From Hymenopellis radicata (taxonomy: Eukaryota; Basidiomycota; Agaricomycetes; Agaricales; Physalacriaceae), in contig JADNRX010000127.1 in assembly GCA_015501595.1 (NCBI GenBank), positions 1 to 64,000 of the forward strand: DNA of 64,000 nt, written 5' to 3'. The position numbers and the translations under genes are program-made. Below, piece after piece: positions 47,742 through 60,668 of this stretch; position 1 is the first letter of the stretch; the number at the start of each line of letters is the position of its first letter. The notes beneath the pieces are model-generated. The model ran no database searches. It had not been told where the DNA came from and worked only from the letters and a program-made list of their open reading frames with translations.

Positions 47742-48107
47742 CAGGCTATATATAAGGCAAACACGAACGGAAGCCCGCCAGAGCCATATGCACGCGTGTT
47801 CGAGTCAGGAATGAAAGAAAGATAAGCTGCAGGCATGCAGTGATTGCCTAGTTCCCTGCCATTGATAATCTCGACAAATCACTAAGAACGTGCCTTGGAC
47901 CTGGATGTATTCACGCGTATCCAGCGAAATATAATTTCTATTACTTATTGTAAAGCTAGCAGAGCCACTTGTTCCAGTGCAAACGGTTCTTTGACAAGAT
48001 CAAAAAAGGGGAAGAAAGAATTGTCCATCTTCAAACATACTCGCACTCCACCCGCCGTAATCGAAACTCAAACTGCCCGGTCTTCATAATGTCTTTCCAG
48101 CATCATA
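47742..48107. other. Boundary of right arm
   Basis: Unique sequence upstream of P5CDH passes into the right arm near 47,982, where AAACGGTTCTTTGA (minus-strand AAAGAACCGTTT) matches the left arm end near 17,680. No gene lies here. Confidence 0.6.
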
Positions 48108-49864
48108 TCATCCAACAGTAAGTATGTTAGCGCTGCCCCTAGGATTCAAAATCGCAGTCACCCTAATCGTCAGGTCCATACCATCATCAATGAGTCCAGA
48201 AAGGGCTTTGACCTCATCCCGAAGACGAGCCAGTCTCCCGATCGTATCATGATACGGCGACACCACCAGTCCTGTGGTCATAATACAGTGGAGTGTCTCG
48301 AGTTTGGCTAGGCCTCGTTCCGTGTCCCCCTCCCATCGAGCCTTGACCATCGAACTGAAACTGCCCCTTGGTCCGAAATAAGGAATACCACTCGAATCCA
48401 TATGCCCGGTTAGATGAATCTTAGAAACGCGAGGCAGGAAGGTCACATTTTGCTGTGGTGTAACCTGCAGGGCTTGGATGAACTCTGTGACTTCCTGCAT
48501 TGCCTGCGTATTGGGTTCCTGATGGTCCGCCACGCGCGCAGTGAGTTGTAAGGTTGTGAGGCTAGGTGTCTGTGACAGGATCGAGATAAGTAGATGGTCG
48601 GCCAACGGTAAGTCGACGATGAGGAGCCTGGTGAGACTCGTGCAATGGGAGCGACGCAAGAGGCGGTCGAAGGAAGGCAAGATATTGGCATACGGATGAT
48701 CAAGTTCCTTGGAAAGTACAGCCTCATCCAATTGAGGCAGTGTGAGACGGTCGATAAGGTGATTACACCCCGTAGCGAGTTTGTGAAGATTGGGATGGAT
48801 CATCAATGGTGGGATGAGCGGTGCGGATAAGGAGCTGTGGTCCGGGTCCCGGCATCCTGAGTCACGAAGCTTTTCGAGGGAGGTACATTGACTGACCAAG
48901 CGGATGGACGCCCAACAGTCCTCATGGAGTAGAGGTTTCGCGTAGTCTTCCATATGCAATTCTGTGATGCTGGCGTATGGAAGATCAATGGGATGCCGTT
49001 TCCCAGTTATGAATACTTTGGTAAGATGCGGGCAGTCCCTAAACACAATAATAACTGGCTGGGCTTCGGCCACTGGCGTCAGGTCTACCAGCCCTGGTTG
49101 CCCATACGGAAAATGGAGGGACAGCGATTCGAGCTGAGGAAGTCGACCGGAAAGGGGTGCGTACAGTATATCTGAATCCTCTTGGTATCCAAGGATTTTT
49201 ACCAACCGCCAATGATGTGATTCAGCTAAAATCATCCCGAGAACTCCATCTTTCGATGTCCATAAATCATGAACATCAGATGAGCGACGGGCACGATGGA
49301 GAGAACCGGCATTGTAAAGAGTAAGCTCCAACGGATGCTGTCCCGTGCGTTGCAAGACGACTTCTAGGATGGGAGCTTCGTTCGCAGATGGTATCGAGGC
49401 GACGACTATCATCGACCACAAGGAATGGAGGGATAGCACTATGTCGCGCCACGGCCGACATACCTGGCTAAATCCCCAAATAGGGCCGATGGGTCGCAGG
49501 CATTGAAATCATCGTCCAACTCAATCTGGCCAAGAATGGCGAACAGAAAGATTTCTGACCAGAGTTCCGGAGGAAGGGCGCGACGCGGATGAATAAGGTT
49601 CCTGTACTGTTTGTGTACGGCTTCCAGTGCGTCGCGTTCTTGCTCCATGGAGTGGAGCGTTGCCGGCAAGGCCGCAATTTTGGCACTTAGAGACGATATG
49701 TCCACTTCGATACTGGGCAGGATGGCGTTTTGAATATGCGACGCCTCTGGTTGTGTTGCCGGAAAGTTGGTAGTATGAAGACGGTGAAGAGATGGGGATG
49801 TTTCTAATTCGCGTTCATGGTGAACGCTACATTTGGGAAACGCGGCACAACGCGCGCACGCCAT
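48108..49864 (-). pseudogene. F-box-like/LRR protein C', one frameshift
   Basis: Starts at ATG 49,864 (MACARCAAFPKCS). The N-terminal frame holds the coiled coil and a perfect F-box core, RALPPELWSEIFLF at about 96-109, but shifts at about 49,485 where C has CATCTGGCCC and C' lacks one T. The rest (443 codons, 48,108-49,439) is open and contains the LRR-like part ending NILTVG. A single base separates it from a full gene of about 580 residues, so it may be a recent pseudogene or a sequence error. It is the better-preserved partner of C. Confidence 0.75.
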
Positions 49865-50084
49865 GCAGGACACTATTGTCTGGCTTAGAACGAACACGAC
49901 ACGTACATTAATGCCATACGGACCTGGGAATAGGAATTCAAGGCTTGGCGCGTCCAGACTGTGCTGATGATGGAAGTCCTTGTCAAGGAAAGAGTAACCC
50001 CGGTCCGCGCTCCATCGCGCCGCCGTCGGCAGGCAAACTCTTTCCATCGCTCTCAACTGACATCGTTTTTCTCCAACACACGTA

Positions 50085-50320
50085 CGTGTGACAACGTCAA
50101 TGTCGAGATGCATGTTTTTTCCCATACTTCTTATGCTTCTCGTCATAATTATTGACGCGTCCTTTTCTCAGCGACTCGGTTCTCTACTGTAACCCATACC
50201 GAGCAGCGTTCGGCATCACCGATCTTCGACGTCGTTGGCACCCGAGCTGTCCAGTCAGTTGTCACTGAGCACGAAGCTAATGCCATCGTGTTTGAGATTG
50301 CCAACATCAGGAAAAGTGTG
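50085..50320 (+). pseudogene. Fragment of stomatin-like gene (right arm)
   Basis: Inverted counterpart of the fragment at 15,178-15,476. It keeps TGTGACAACGTCAATGTCGA, AACCCATACCGAGCAGCG and CAGTCAGTTGTCACTGAG. Compared with the parent gene and the left copy, it has lost about 60 bases between the RAAFGITDLR and VVGTRAVQSVV codons. Confidence 0.75.
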
Positions 50321-50547
50321 TTGCGGACCTTACGTGCTACTAGTAGTGGTCGATCACAAAAGGTTTCTTCCAAACCACCATCTTCAGCCGCGTCATTGGA
50401 CTCTCCGACGTGCCCACCAAAATCGTTTATCAGTTCGAGGAATCTGCTTTCTCGTAGGGCATCTGGGTGCGTATCTACGCCTTCGAAAACGCGTCCTTAC
50501 CATTTCTTTCAGTGGCACTTTCCTCTTCGAGTCAGTTTGCCTTCGGA

Positions 50548-52267
50548 ATGCCGCCGACTGTGTCCCAATGCACCAACTGTGGTGCTTTCACCAGACGCAG
50601 TCTGCATCATGAAGGGGAATACCAGAGCTCTGTGCTCCTCGAGCGGCTCCGTACCACGAATTTCCCAGCGACAGACGAGGAGATCTCGCACATCCAACTC
50701 ACCATCTTACCCACTGTCTCTGACGACATATCATCTATTGATTCCAAAGTCGCATCCCTTCACGAAGTCATCAGGTCGATGGAGGAAGAGCGAGAGAGGT
50801 TGATAAACGTCCAGAAGAAGTACAACAACCTTATTTCCTTGCATCGCACTCTCCCCTCGGAAATCTGGTCGGAAATATTCATGCACACGCGTTCTGACTT
50901 CTCCGACTCCAATGCGTTTGATGCGTCTGGGTCTATATGGAAGCTCAGTCACGTCTGCCAGAGATGGCGCAACATCGCTTTATCCCTCCGTTCCTTTTGG
51001 TCGACTATGAATCTTTGTTTTCCGGAGGCGGCGCAGCATGAAGGAATGTGCAGCGCTTGGAGACGGTTATTCGGCGTTCCGGCCAAGGATTATTGGACGT
51101 ATCTCTAATCGACGAAGATGGCAGACCCCGAACTCTGATATCTTAAACCGCATGCTCGAAATCGTCCTCGCAGAATCGTACCGGTGGCGGGAATTATATT
51201 TATCAGATTACCAAAGGCGTTTTAATACGCTCTACGCTCCACTTCATAATCGGCTTCCTCGTCTTGAGTGTCTGAGCCTTTATGATCTTCAGTTAGAGCC
51301 GAAGGAACAATCGGTTTTCAAAGTGTGTCCTCATCTCAGGAAATTGAGTCTTTGTTCTACAATGCCGCTGGTCGACCTGCCGTGGGACCAAATCACGGAG
51401 CTAGACCTTTCCTGTATGGAGCTCGGTGGCGATGAGGACCGCAGAGCATGTATGTCTTTGATTGGACGGTGTTCATCGCTTGAGATCCTCTCTATGCCTG
51501 GTGGGAACGGGAGGACGAGGACGAGGAATCGGCGTACACCCCGATCACCTGCCCAAATATACACCAGCTCGATGCCACGTCGGTGCTCCTCGTCAATACT
51601 CTAACGCTCCCTCGTCTACGGGAGGCTTCATTTCATCCTGTCCTTGCCACGGCTGACTATGCCCTGTCTTCATTCAAACATCTACTCATTCGTTCCAATT
51701 GTTTGAGCGCTCTCACCAGCCTCTCGCTTACCAATGTGTCCCTTGCTACCTCACCCGAACGGGTCCATTCTATCCTTTCCCAGACACATAGTCTCGCCTT
51801 CCTCAACCTAGAAGTAACCATGCGAGAATACGACGATGAGACGGATGCTAGCGACCGTGACCAAATAGTGGCGATCGTGAAATCCCTCGAGGTCATACCA
51901 ACAAAAACTGTCACCTTCCTTCCCCTCCTTTCATCTTTGGACATTCAAATATGTAATCACTATGAACGATTCAATCTACGGTATTTTGGGCCTGTCGGCA
52001 GGTTTGCTTCATGGTCAAGGCGCGCTGGAAAGGGGACGATACGGTTGGCCGAGCAAGGCTTAGGACATGCCACTTTTCTGTGCAGGCACAGCATCTGGAG
52101 GATAGCATATATCGGGCAGCTGGGAGTTCGTCCCGCATATCTTCAGTGAAGCGGAAAGGTTCGTCTTCAATGCGCTGATTGACGAGGGGATGGACCTCGC
52201 TATACGGGTCACGTCGGATTTGACTAGAACCTTTGAAGGCAATGTGGTTTTCGCAGTTCCCAGTTGA
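50548..52267 (+). pseudogene. F-box-like/LRR protein B', multiply frameshifted
   Basis: Aligned with B from MPPTVSQCTNCGAF to the end. The F-box (LPSEIWSEIFMHTRS) is intact, but frame breaks occur near 51,044 (one base lost in GAAGGA-TGTG), 51,110-51,125, 51,500-51,530 and 52,008. Downstream pieces still resemble B (PWDQITELDL, ALTSLSLTNVSLATSP, YFGPVGRFAS, ALIDEGMDLAIRVTSD). At most a truncated F-box protein of about 185 residues could be made. Confidence 0.8.
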
Positions 52268-53019
52268 ATTGCGCGTTTCTCAAATTTACTTCCGCTCATT
52301 GAAGGTAGAGAACTTATCATGTGTGGAAGAATCTTTCTGACTCTGTCATGACAGCAGTATTTCTACATCTTTAATAGGGCTTTTGGAACTTGGAAATCCT
52401 CTAACTGGGACATGCACCGGCAATGTGAACCTGTTCCTTCTCCACATGAAGGATACCAGGCCTGTTCGTGTCATATATTGTCGGCTCCAGCTTGAATTGT
52501 CTACATGATTATGATTCTGCGATACAATATAATGAGGCACTTTTTCCGAGAGACGAGAGGAGCCGCAGCTTTGAAAGACCATTGAGGTTTGATTTCCTTC
52601 TACTCCATAAAAACGTTGCTACAAAGCGACTGCAGTTCCGGTCCAGAGATCAACAAGCCTCATGTCAAGGTGGTCTCGTTCGACCGGTACGCCAGTTTGA
52701 AGTTCTACTACTCTGCAACTGCTTTTGCTTGACCATATTACTTTCGACGTATACATAAGCTACAGTAGAAACTTTGAATATGAAATAGTTGCAGAGGATA
52801 CATGACTTGTTGCCACTGGCCACGTGCTATCCCCTATTTCTTACTTTCGACCATCATGTTGGGAAGCGCTTTCTGACGCGTTCGGTGCCGAACACACCCT
52901 GAACTCCTTGCAACTGTAAACCAGTTGCGCTCGATGTATGTGTCCCATTAGCTTGTACGCGTCCATTTCTAAACCTACCTTCAGACACGTCGCTTGCTCT
53001 TCGCCATTCGTGTCACGGC
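52268..53019. other. Intergenic spacer that is the empty site of the DIRS element
   Basis: This spacer corresponds to the left-arm spacer between A and B. Near 52,790-52,825 (CACGTGGCCAGTGGCAAC on the minus strand, then ATCCTCTGCAACT) it reads straight across the site that holds the DIRS-like element in the left arm. No gene is present. Confidence 0.7.
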
Positions 53020-54839
53020 ATGTCGGTGTCGCTGTGCACACAATGTGGGACCATCTCCAAACCTAGTCTTCAGTATGTCTACGAACTTGAAACTTCCATC
53101 CTCCTGCACAACCTTCGTTCGTCCAATCTCCCCGCGACAGACCAAGAGTCTTCCCATATCCAGCACAACATTCTACCAAATATCGATACGGACATATCCT
53201 CCATAAGCGCCAAAATCAGGTCCCTTCAGGATGTTATTGCCTCCCTACAGCAGGAACGAGACGCGTTAGAAAATGTACGAGAAAGGTACCGAGGTCTAAT
53301 TTCCCTGTGTCGCGCTGTACCCCTGAACTCTGGGAGCAAATCCTCTTCGTACGTTCACGAGGATGAGCAGATTGATGACGAGGATTTCACTGTTTCTCAC
53401 CCGACTTGTTCCATTTGGGACATGGCCAAAGTGTGCCAGACATGGCGCGGCGTCGCTGTGTCGCTCCACTCGTGCTGGACAAAGTTACGTCTCGAATTCC
53501 CCGAAGACGGCAAGACCGAGCGGGACTTGTGGGCCTTGGAAGTAGCTCTTCAGCGCTCTGGGCAGCATCCTCTGGACATTACACTCATAAGCGGTTATAA
53601 TCCCGCCGACTTCGATCCGTCCTTCCGCAACCGGATGCTCGCGATGGTCCATGCAGAATCGCATCGATGGCGGGATGCACGTTTGTTGGAATACGACATG
53701 AACTCGGATATCCTGTATGCACCTCTTCGCGGACGACTTCCCATGCTCGAATCGTTGTACCTATTTCTCTCTGGAGAATTCGACATCGACAGGCCAGTGG
53801 ATGAGCAATCCGTACTCACTGTTTTCAACGACTGTCCGCGCCTTGCGAAAGTGGACCTGACCGGAACGCAGCTGGTTCAACTTCCATGGGCCCAGATCAG
53901 AGAGTTGCGTCTGGAGGACCGTTGTCGAATTTGGGTTGATGAAGCTTGTAGGCAGTTTGTGGGCCTGGTCGGCCGTTGTCCCAATCTCCAGGTTCTGCAG
54001 GCGCGTGCTTCGAGGTCGAAGAGAATGCTCCACTATCTCGCACCATCTGCCCTTCAATTCGAGTACTTGATACGGCTATTGACTTTGTCATAGACCGCCT
54101 CACTCTTCCTCATTTACAGGAAGTCATTCTTAGCAAGGATGTCAACAATTCTCATACCCAGACCTTGCGTTCTTTTCATCGCTTGCTCGAGCGTTCTCGG
54201 TGTGCCAGCAATCTCACTAGTCTCCAAATTCGAGATATCCCTCTCAACACTACTAATCATAGCGCCCACGCCCTTTATGTGATCTTCTCACAAATGACAC
54301 ATCTTGCGGTTCTTGATATCCAGGTGTCCATGGAACGCTTGGACCACGACTTAGCCGACTTTCGGGCGATGGACCAGATTACGAAAGTGCTGGACGCTCT
54401 AAGTGTCGCCTCACAAGACATTGTTACCTTCCTTCCCCGTCTCTCATCCCTCGACATTGATTTGAAACACCACATGCAGTCCGGATTTCCTTATTGTGGG
54501 TCAGCGGGTCTTGTTTCGATGCTCAATGCTCGATGGCAAGGCGATGACATGCGGGGACTCGCAAAGCTCAAGAGATTCCAGTTTTCTCTCAGTGCTTTAG
54601 AGAGGTATCTTGGGTGGCGGCTCTGTGGGGATGCTGACGAAATCGGCGTGTTTACCGAGGGCGAAGGTCGTATTTTGCATGACCTTGCGATGGATGGGAT
54701 GGACGTCGCTATCAAAGTTCGATCCGTTGACTCGACTACAACAGTCAGCAGTAAAGTGGCTCAGCAGGTTCCCGGTGAACCTTCCGAGGAGGAGGCTGAA
54801 TATCAGGCACTCCTGGAAGGCCCCGACGCGACGTATTAG
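53020..54839 (+). pseudogene. F-box-like/LRR protein A', frameshifted
   Basis: Starts at ATG 53,020 (MSVSLCTQCGTI). Relative to A, one base is lost near 53,321 and one gained near 53,348. The two cancel but turn the F-box core VPPELWEQILFYV into VPLNSGSKSSSYV. A second break, a one-base loss near 54,007, ends the first frame at 54,093; the LRR half continues in another frame from about 54,000 to 54,839 (ending EEEAEYQALLEGPDATY). The two open parts overlap. The product would lack a working F-box. Confidence 0.8.
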
Positions 54840-55783
54840 ACTTATTCGAACCAGGATTCGGCGACGGAGTTGACGATTCAAGCAGGACATTCAGCTCGCC
54901 GTTCGCGCCCAACTCGCGCGCACAATCCCTTCGGTCATTTATTCCGCGGGAGATTTTTGCCCCCATACCGATTGTCACGTCTTTTCGCTTCGATATTGTT
55001 CAATCCTAATCATCTCATTCAACGCCCATACCCTGGGCGTTTTCATACAACGTCGCGTCATTCTTGGGACTCGTTTGAGCTTTATTCATTTCTTCGTTCT
55101 ACTATGCAATTTTCAAGTACTTACCTTGCAGTCTGCGCTAGACTTATTAATTCATTTCTTGACGCACAATTGTAAAAAGGGCATTTACAGTCAAGTACAA
55201 CATCATTCAACAAACGAGTATCAGGTTGATACTAACAAAGTTCGCAGTCCAGTGAAGGAAGTGATCTGTTGCAACGGGTGAGTCGGGTGACAAGAGCACG
55301 AACACAAACACGTACCGACTCTCAAGAAGGGACCTGGCAATCTACTAACTGCGAGTCTCGGGGCTAGCACGTACGTGTGCAGTTTCATGACTTGTTGGTA
55401 GAAACCCTTATATCATGTATTCCCTGTGAATGGCCAAGCTGACTGCAGAACTTGTTGAACTGTAGTTCGCGAGGTACGAGCGGACGAAAGTTTGAGGTCT
55501 TTTGCGTGCTGTCTGCCAGAGCCGTCGTCCACGCTCTCGCAGTCAGTGTCATCGCGGGTGATATTTTGGTTTTCGTACAGGCCGCGGAAAAGGCGACATG
55601 ACAAAACACCGAGGGAAGGCGCACCGGTTGAAGAGCGGAGAGTCCACGACAGCTTGAATTTAGAGCAGAGTAGCATAGTATTAGCTTTTCTTTGTGTAGA
55701 TGTAGAGCTATGAGCTATCGATCGGAAATCCCGGTGCATGTGGCCGAATTTCTAGTATCGAAGGGCCTTGACGCGTAACAAAG
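54840..55783. other. Intergenic region, no supported gene
   Basis: Short frames such as the minus-strand one at 55,413-55,739 have no known domain. The 3' flank of the P450 lies at the right end. Confidence 0.45.
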
Positions 55784-57870
55784 TCACTTATTGGGAATGT
55801 CCAAGTCGAGCTCTTCGATAATTCGCTTTGCATGTGCTCGTGGCTTGATCTCGCATCTAAAGCGTAATGGATGTCTGGACGTGTCACAATTCGCACCCTC
55901 GTTCACAAAAACGCACAAAACTTACGAGATCATGCCAGACGCGAATCTCGCCTCGGTTGGCCCACAGCTTCGAATGTCAAACAAACTTAGAACAGCTGCA
56001 ATTGAAAGCCACAGCTGGTCCACCGCCATGTATCGCCCAGGGCAGATCCGTCGTCCGTACCCAAAGGCGACCGAAATGTGATCGTGCTGTCGACCACCCA
56101 TCTTGAACCGGCTGGGGTTGAACTTGGAAGGGTCGGGGAACACAGATGGATCGTGCAATATCGTCCTAGTACCATCATGACATGCAAGCACGTGTAATCA
56201 ATGGCAATTGAACACACCAACTGTTCCCGATGACGGTGGTGCCTTTTGGAATAAAGTAGCCTCGGTAGTCATCATCCTTCGACACCATGTGAGGCAGACC
56301 CAAGGGCGCCACAGGATTTCGCACCTGAGCACCTCCTTTACGATACAGTCAATGTATGGCAGCGACATGCGGTCGCAAAAGTCGGGCATACGGCCATGGC
56401 CGACCACGGCGTCGAGTTCTGCCTGTGCTTCGTGCTGCACCTCGGGGTGCAGGACCACAGCGAGGAGAAACGAGGATAGAGAGGACACGATCTATATCTG
56501 CCGTCAAATACGGGAATTGAGAGGCCCCGAAATCATACATACACTCTCCGCCCCAGCTGACAGTAAACTTAGTACTAGGCGGCGCCACACAGGGATTCGC
56601 CACTCACCGGCCAGCGCAAGGCCCGCACACGCGCGCACCTTGGTCTCCTCGTCATCCCGGGGTCGCCCGGCTAGATTTCGCGTGTCTAATTCACTCAATA
56701 GATACGTGACGAAACACGGAGACGCGGTACCAGCCACCTGTTAAGTACTGTCAGTTTGGAGCAGAGGCCGAATGGAATGGTTCGGATAACATACCAACGC
56801 GTTCTTGACAAAGGCGTACGGCCCGTCGCGCATCCGTAAGACCGCATTACGCCAGTACTCTGCCTTCCTTTTGAAAGTAGCAAAAGGGAACCAACGCGGC
56901 ACGTATTTGACTGTTGACGGGTAAATAGGCTAAGTTATGTTCGGCCCTTGGATGAAGTGAAAAGCTCACGGATTGGGAATATATCCACCAGAAAAGCACC
57001 AGGATGCGCCGCTTTCGCCATACCGTCCAGAGCAATCTCAGCTACCCTGATATAGTCATCGTCCTTGGAGTCCGAAATTTCCATTCCGTATGTCACGTTC
57101 ATGATTATACTCGCAGAGTTGCTGTGGTCAGAAGATGTCGATGAGCACCGGAGGACGGTCCATTGGAGGAAAAACTCACTGCCTCAAATGCTCCATGAAA
57201 TCCTCAGGAGTATAGAGTAGCCGCCGAAGAAGCTTCTCAACCTCTACTCTTTGGATGGGCCAGAACTTGGAGACAGCAGAAGGCTGAAAGTGACTGTAGA
57301 ACATCTTGCGGTGCGCTTTCCATTTTTCGCCTGGTTATCGTTTAAGAGGCGGACACGCACAAGCAGGCTTGGGACTTGCCATATGGCATATGCCCAAAGC
57401 TCCAGTCCCATCCCATACTGCAAAGACACACGGATATAAGAAATTCCCCCTCCCACTTTATGCTTGCACCTACAGGTCGTTTATCATGGGCAGAGGACTC
57501 CGGTCCGAGTACATGGCGGATCGTTTCTCGAATAGGTCGTTTGCCGCCTCGTAGGTGTTGACAACCAGAATGGAGATCCCAAAGACTTGCATATAGACGA
57601 GGTCGCCTTCAAATAACAGGTCCCAAGTCAACTACATAGCATGGACTCGGATAGTTGTAGTAACTCACCGTGTCGTCGAGCAAGTGCATTGTACCGCTGC
57701 GCCTCGTTATCGCGTGGAATATCAAGTATGTTTCCAAGCATGGGAATAGGTTGCGGACCGGGTGGATAAGGCAGCCGAAGAGGATTAGACTTTGTCTTTT
57801 TGACGCGCCATTTCCACAGGACGAACAGTAGACAAAGAAACAAAGCAGCGAGTGCGTGGGTGGAGAGCAT
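55784..57870 (-). CDS. Cytochrome P450 monooxygenase, possible frame break
   Basis: ATG 57,870 begins a membrane anchor (ALAALFLCLLFVLWKW) and hinge LPYPPGPQPIPMLGN. Later exons give GWDWSFGHMPYGKSW, NSASIIMNVTYGMEI, LPYIDCIVKEVLR (ExxR helix), NPVAPLGLPHMVSKDD, GYFIPKGTTVIGN, DPSKFNPSRF and the heme loop FGYGRRICPG. The last exon reads CEIKPRAHAKRIIEELDLDIPNK and stops at 55,784. Many introns divide it. Directly after KEVLR (near 56,315) five bases lie where three or six are expected before NPVAPLG, so one base is lost or gained. Similar to OMST-oxidoreductase-like basidiomycete P450s; substrate unknown. Confidence 0.75.
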
Positions 57871-58257
57871 GTCGTGAGTCGTTCCTTAGACGCCAGGCTT
57901 TTACTTAAGGAGTTCCATGCTATCAGTGACCTCAACGAGGAGCCCGTGAAGTTTTCGTTAAACGGTTTATCTGGGCCGCGAGCCTTTGAGATGATGCGCT
58001 GATGTGCCACACCTCGGATGGTTACCGCATCACATCGAGTTCCGTGGTATGTAAGAGTCCGCTTTAGAATTGAAGCCAAGTGATAAGTCGCCAAACGTGG
58101 GTGGTGGTGGTGGTTTGGGTCAACAAGTGGTGTGGCACGTGAACGACCCTTCTCGCTCTCGAGAACAGGATTACAAGTCAGCAGTTAAAGTTGTATATTA
58201 AATTTACAGATAACAGGTACAAGGAAAACCGGACGCGTGTATAAACAGGTAAGATAC
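57871..58257. other. Intergenic region between P450 and GH6
   Basis: Upstream region of the P450 with a GTGGTGGTGGTGG run near 58,100. No gene is seen. Confidence 0.5.
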
Positions 58258-60033
58258 CTATAAAGGGGGATTGGCACTCGCCACCAGCTGCTCGAAATAA
58301 GCCTGGAACCAAGTTCCCGCCTCGGGCGCATTCTGCATCGCATCTCTGCTGAACTATCAGATTCCGTTCTCACAAAAAAAATAGAGAAACAACGCACCCC
58401 TTCCCACAGAACCCATCATAGCGAACGGCACTCGTGTTGCTCGTCCCGTCACACTCCCCTCCAGGCTTAACCCAAACGACAGCATCTATAAGACTCGAGC
58501 CCGTGTTCAGAGTGGGCCGCATCCCAAAGCCAGCGCCTTTCACATTGCACCAGTCGCCCCACGCAAGACGGATATTCTGCACGCCCGATCGCGCCTGATC
58601 GACGATAAACTTGGCAGGGAATTGAGTGAGCAGAGGCGACAGCGCCTACAACACACGCGCGTTTAGCCACCATCAAAACACAGGACGCCGTGGGATGCTC
58701 ACGTTGATGTAGTGGATCTCGTCGTAGTTTGGATCTCCTTGCGTGATAGGATCAGGCGAGGCGCACTGAGAGACGGAATTAGCCCGCGCGAGTGGGAGAG
58801 CGGTATAGATAGAAAGCGCACCTCAGGGCGTTGTAGTTTGCCACATCGGTAGCGAGCCCACGCACGAACTGCGGAGATCCAGCGGAGACGTATAGCTGAT
58901 TGAACAACTGTGCAGCGGGCGCGAGGTTTGCAGGCCAGCCGAGCCACCCTGCATGGCCAGCGTCCAGGTACATGTACACCCCAACTTTGTTCAGCTGCTG
59001 CATCGCGTACGTTACGCCTGCCTAAAAGCATCGCTCAAAACATCGGAAACAGACGCTGGTGATTCACGAAAAGTAGTACATACCTTGTACGCAGTTTGAG
59101 CACCATTGCATTTCGCGACGCTCAAATTGGTGACAAGATTAGCAAGCGAGTCGGGTTCCACGACAGCGACGACGCGGACGTCCGGGTATTCTAGTAAATT
59201 GAGATCCTCAGTTCGTGGTAGATCACCGTCTAAACGCAAAATTACTCACTGGAAACTTGCGCAACGATCTGATCAATGTAGTTCTCGTACTTGCTCAGAC
59301 CGTCGTCGGCGATGCTGAACTCTCCGTTGGACGCCAGAGCGGCGCAGTCCCGGTCGGGAAGATCATAGACCACGATCTGCACAAGGTACTTTTTCCCAGA
59401 GGATTTTCCCAAAGCCGAAGCGTCCGCCAGGTATGTACCAAGGTCGGGAACTTTGGCAACAACGTCAAGCCAGATGAAGGTTGGGATGTTTTGGACTGTT
59501 AGAGCCTTGACAGCTTGAGTGGAGTCGGTCATCACGGCAGCCGCAGCTTGCACTTCAGCGGCATAATACGGAGAGAGATAAATCTATCGAAAGCCACGTT
59601 TATCGGGAGACTCCCATTGTGGAACATACTGACCTCATAGCCAGTGAAGGGATTGCCTTCCGTAACAGCAGTTGAAGACGCGGTTGCAGAAGTTCCAGTG
59701 ACTGTAGCAGACGCCGATGATGATCCTGCCACAGTGGAAGTAGGGGCAGAGGACGAAGGTCTAAAAATATCAAAGTTAGTACTGGTTATAGAGCGCTGTA
59801 ATTGTGATTCACATGCACTGCGAATAATAGTCGTTGCTAACAACGCAGGTCGAACCGTCTGCACACGTGGTGTCGCCAGCTTAGGGAGTTATCAGCTTTA
59901 AAATCTCTGGGCGCACGATGGCTCGATACTCACACCAGCCGATGCCGCCACATTGACCCCAAACTGGAGACACAGAGCACACTAAGGTTGGGAGAGAGCT
60001 GAGGACTGCTAGAGAGCTTAGGAGGGTCAACAT
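58258..60033 (-). CDS. GH6 cellobiohydrolase with N-terminal CBM1
   Basis: ATG 60,033 starts a signal peptide (MLTLLSSLAVLSSLPTLVCS). A fungal cellulose-binding CBM1 follows (VWGQCGGIGW, then TTCADGSTCVVSNDYYSQC, split by introns), then a Ser/Thr/Ala-rich linker and the GH6 domain. The catalytic acid sits in VVYDLPDRDCAA and the second aspartate in VVEPDSLANLVTNL. YMYLDAGHAGWLGWPAN and the substrate-tunnel region GDWCNVKGAGFGMRP, VVWVKPGGECDGTS are conserved. It ends ANPPL at 58,258. The enzyme releases cellobiose from non-reducing ends of cellulose outside the cell. All signatures are present, so it should be active. Confidence 0.9.
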
Positions 60034-60668
60034 TTTGGAGTGAGATGAAGACTGTTATTCTAGGATGCCTTTATATCTTCTGGATATCGCGCAGTCGTTC
60101 TCAAAGACGACGACCCCAGCAAGCTGTTGAACCGGTATTCCACCGACCACCAGTAGCGGAAAGACGTCGGTCACCACCATGCTATCTGACGAGAGGCAAC
60201 CCAGAGCGATGTTCCTGGAAAAGTAGCGTCATGACCTAGGCAAGAGGGTCATCCTGTGAGACCGGTAGCTAACTCGCAACCATGAACGGCACATTCTCGG
60301 TCTCGTGGTGAGCCCACAATAGCTAATGAAGGTGAACTTTCACGGACTTGAACGAGCAAAGATAGTGCATCAGGAACTAGAATACGAAGCTGGAAAAGGG
60401 AACTCACATTGGGTCACTAAAACAGTCCGACACGGATCGCGTGCTCAACCTTTTCACGTATCTCGTGTCCTTCCCCGAAATCTCACCGAGTGGCTAAGGC
60501 TTTCGGAACAAGGCTTGACAGCAGTTGATAATCTGGAATAGTACGCATTGTTTCAAGAACTGATCCAGAAAACTGTAAACATCGAGATAGAAAGACCAAA
60601 AGCAAGAATCCCCGAATACCGATTAAGATTACAGCGAGTTACATGAGCCTACTTGAAACGTTGTTTGT
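60034..60668. other. Intergenic region between GH6 and NECAP genes
   Basis: Contains the GH6 upstream region and the 3' flank of the NECAP gene. A 71-codon plus frame near 60,326 has no motif and is not called. Confidence 0.5.

Larger units (their letters stand above)
47982..54840. repeat. Right arm of large inverted duplication (C'-B'-A')
   Basis: This block mirrors the left arm in gene order and orientation and in intergenic sequence, including the stomatin fragment. It lacks the DIRS element, the 137-bp MITE and the 184-bp insert, so it preserves the uninterrupted state at all three places. How far the homology goes past A' cannot be judged because the left arm leaves the window. Confidence 0.85.
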
